Of a DNA stretch of 64,000 bases, positions 63,649-64,000 are shown in pieces (the stretch's first letter is position 1; each line of letters starts with the position of its first letter). The translations under genes were made by a program, and so were the position numbers. Source of the DNA: Cellulomonas wangsupingiae (GTDB lineage: Bacteria > Actinomycetota > Actinomycetes > Actinomycetales > Cellulomonadaceae); assembly GCF_024508275.1 (NCBI RefSeq), contig NZ_CP101989.1:1178001-1242000 (forward strand), read 5' to 3'. The notes under the pieces are model-generated. The model was not told the origin of the DNA and did not search any database. It saw nothing but the letters and a program-made list of their open reading frames with translations.

Positions 63649-64000
63649 TCAGGGCCGCGGGGGAGCGGTCGACGCCCGCGGCACCAGGGAGGTCGGCAGC
63701 CTGCGGTGCGTCGTGACGTCGGTGCCGGCGATGAGGTCCACGAGCAGGTGCAGCGCGGCGGCGCCCATGTCCTGCAGCGGCTGCGCGACGGTCGTCAGCG
63801 GCGGTGTGCTCAGGGCCGACTCGGGGACGTTGTCGAAGCCGATGACCGACAGCTCGGACGGCACCGACAGGCCGAGGTCCCGGGCCACGTCGAGGACGGC
63901 GAGCGCCGACAGGTCGTTGGCCGCGAAGACGGCCGTGGGCGGGTCGGCGCGGTCGAGCATGGCGCGGGCCGGCTCCTGCGCCGCCCCGCGGCGGTAGTCA
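63649..64000 (-). CDS. LacI-family transcriptional regulator (5' end beyond window)
   Basis: C-terminal 117 codons of a LacI/GalR repressor. PTAVFAANDLSALAVLDVAR, LGLSVPSELSVIGFDNVPES and a C-terminal PRASTAPPRP are standard. The HTH half lies to the right of the window, so target and start cannot be described. It is a different gene from the LacI at the left edge: the two fragments overlap in alignment. Confidence 0.92.
   Translation of the reverse strand, partial: DYRRGAAQEPARAMLDRADPPTAVFAANDLSALAVLDVARDLGLSVPSELSVIGFDNVPESALSTPPLTTVAQPLQDMGAAALHLLVDLIAGTDVTTHRRLPTSLVPRASTAPPRP

Noticed and set aside
63649..64000. The two LacI fragments at the window ends as halves of one gene
   Set aside because: The left fragment covers HTH to about residue 245 and the right one the last 117 residues, so together they would be too long and their sequences overlap in the same domain region; both also keep their own outer-edge truncation.

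Overview
The window is about 64 kb of very GC-rich DNA (visibly above 70 % outside the rRNA genes) with strong third-position G/C bias, many GTG starts and 1-4 bp stop/start overlaps. The 16S gene, an rRNA spacer without tRNA genes, actinobacterial-type rRNA leader boxes, DivIVA/Scy-like coiled-coil protein, GlgE-pathway genes and the etf-iscS-mnmA-ligA-gatCAB order all point to an actinomycete of the order Micrococcales. The glycoside hydrolase and LacI-rich content fits a Cellulomonas-type plant-polysaccharide degrader; the genus is an inference.

Left part (1-11.8 kb): a LacI regulator (cut by the window edge) divergent from a GH1 beta-glucosidase, with two LacI-like palindromes between them; a small CxxC protein, a HAD phosphatase and an alpha/beta hydrolase; a minus-strand pair made of a conserved hypothetical and a 727-aa coiled-coil polarity-type protein; then an envelope-protein run (a proline-rich membrane protein whose frame is broken, a lipoprotein, a thioredoxin-like/TPR protein).

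11.9-17.9 kb: one complete rRNA operon (16S-23S-5S) with a multi-promoter leader that includes three tandem 60-70 bp promoter-bearing repeats, recognisable RNase III stalks around 16S and 23S, and a strong hairpin terminator.

18.3-40 kb: carbohydrate metabolism. glgB; an HTH-less LacI-type sugar-binding protein fused by overlap to a GH2 beta-mannosidase gene; a divergent GH36 alpha-galactosidase with a ROK regulator (together a galactomannan/manno-oligosaccharide module); the trehalose-to-glucan GlgE pathway (glgE-treS-pep2, each overlapping the next by 4 bp); and divergent or nearby glgP and glgX. TreS makes trehalose/maltose, Pep2 makes maltose-1-phosphate, GlgE polymerises it, GlgB branches it, GlgP and GlgX degrade the product. 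An FAD-dependent dehydrogenase sits inside this block.

40-64 kb: largely conserved housekeeping: electron-transfer flavoprotein etfBA, a phosphotransferase-fold protein, iscS-type cysteine desulfurase, mnmA, a MetE-related protein, two membrane proteins convergent with a three-gene operon of single-span membrane-anchored proteins, a TetR regulator with a perfect double operator facing a DUF1905/hydrolase pair, ligA, acetyltransferases, gatCAB, a 2-hydroxyacid dehydrogenase and a POT peptide transporter, ending in another LacI regulator cut by the right edge. Many first genes of operons lie exactly 7 nt after a TANNNT -10 box, the signature of leaderless transcripts.

No CRISPR array, insertion sequence, prophage or tRNA gene was recognised.
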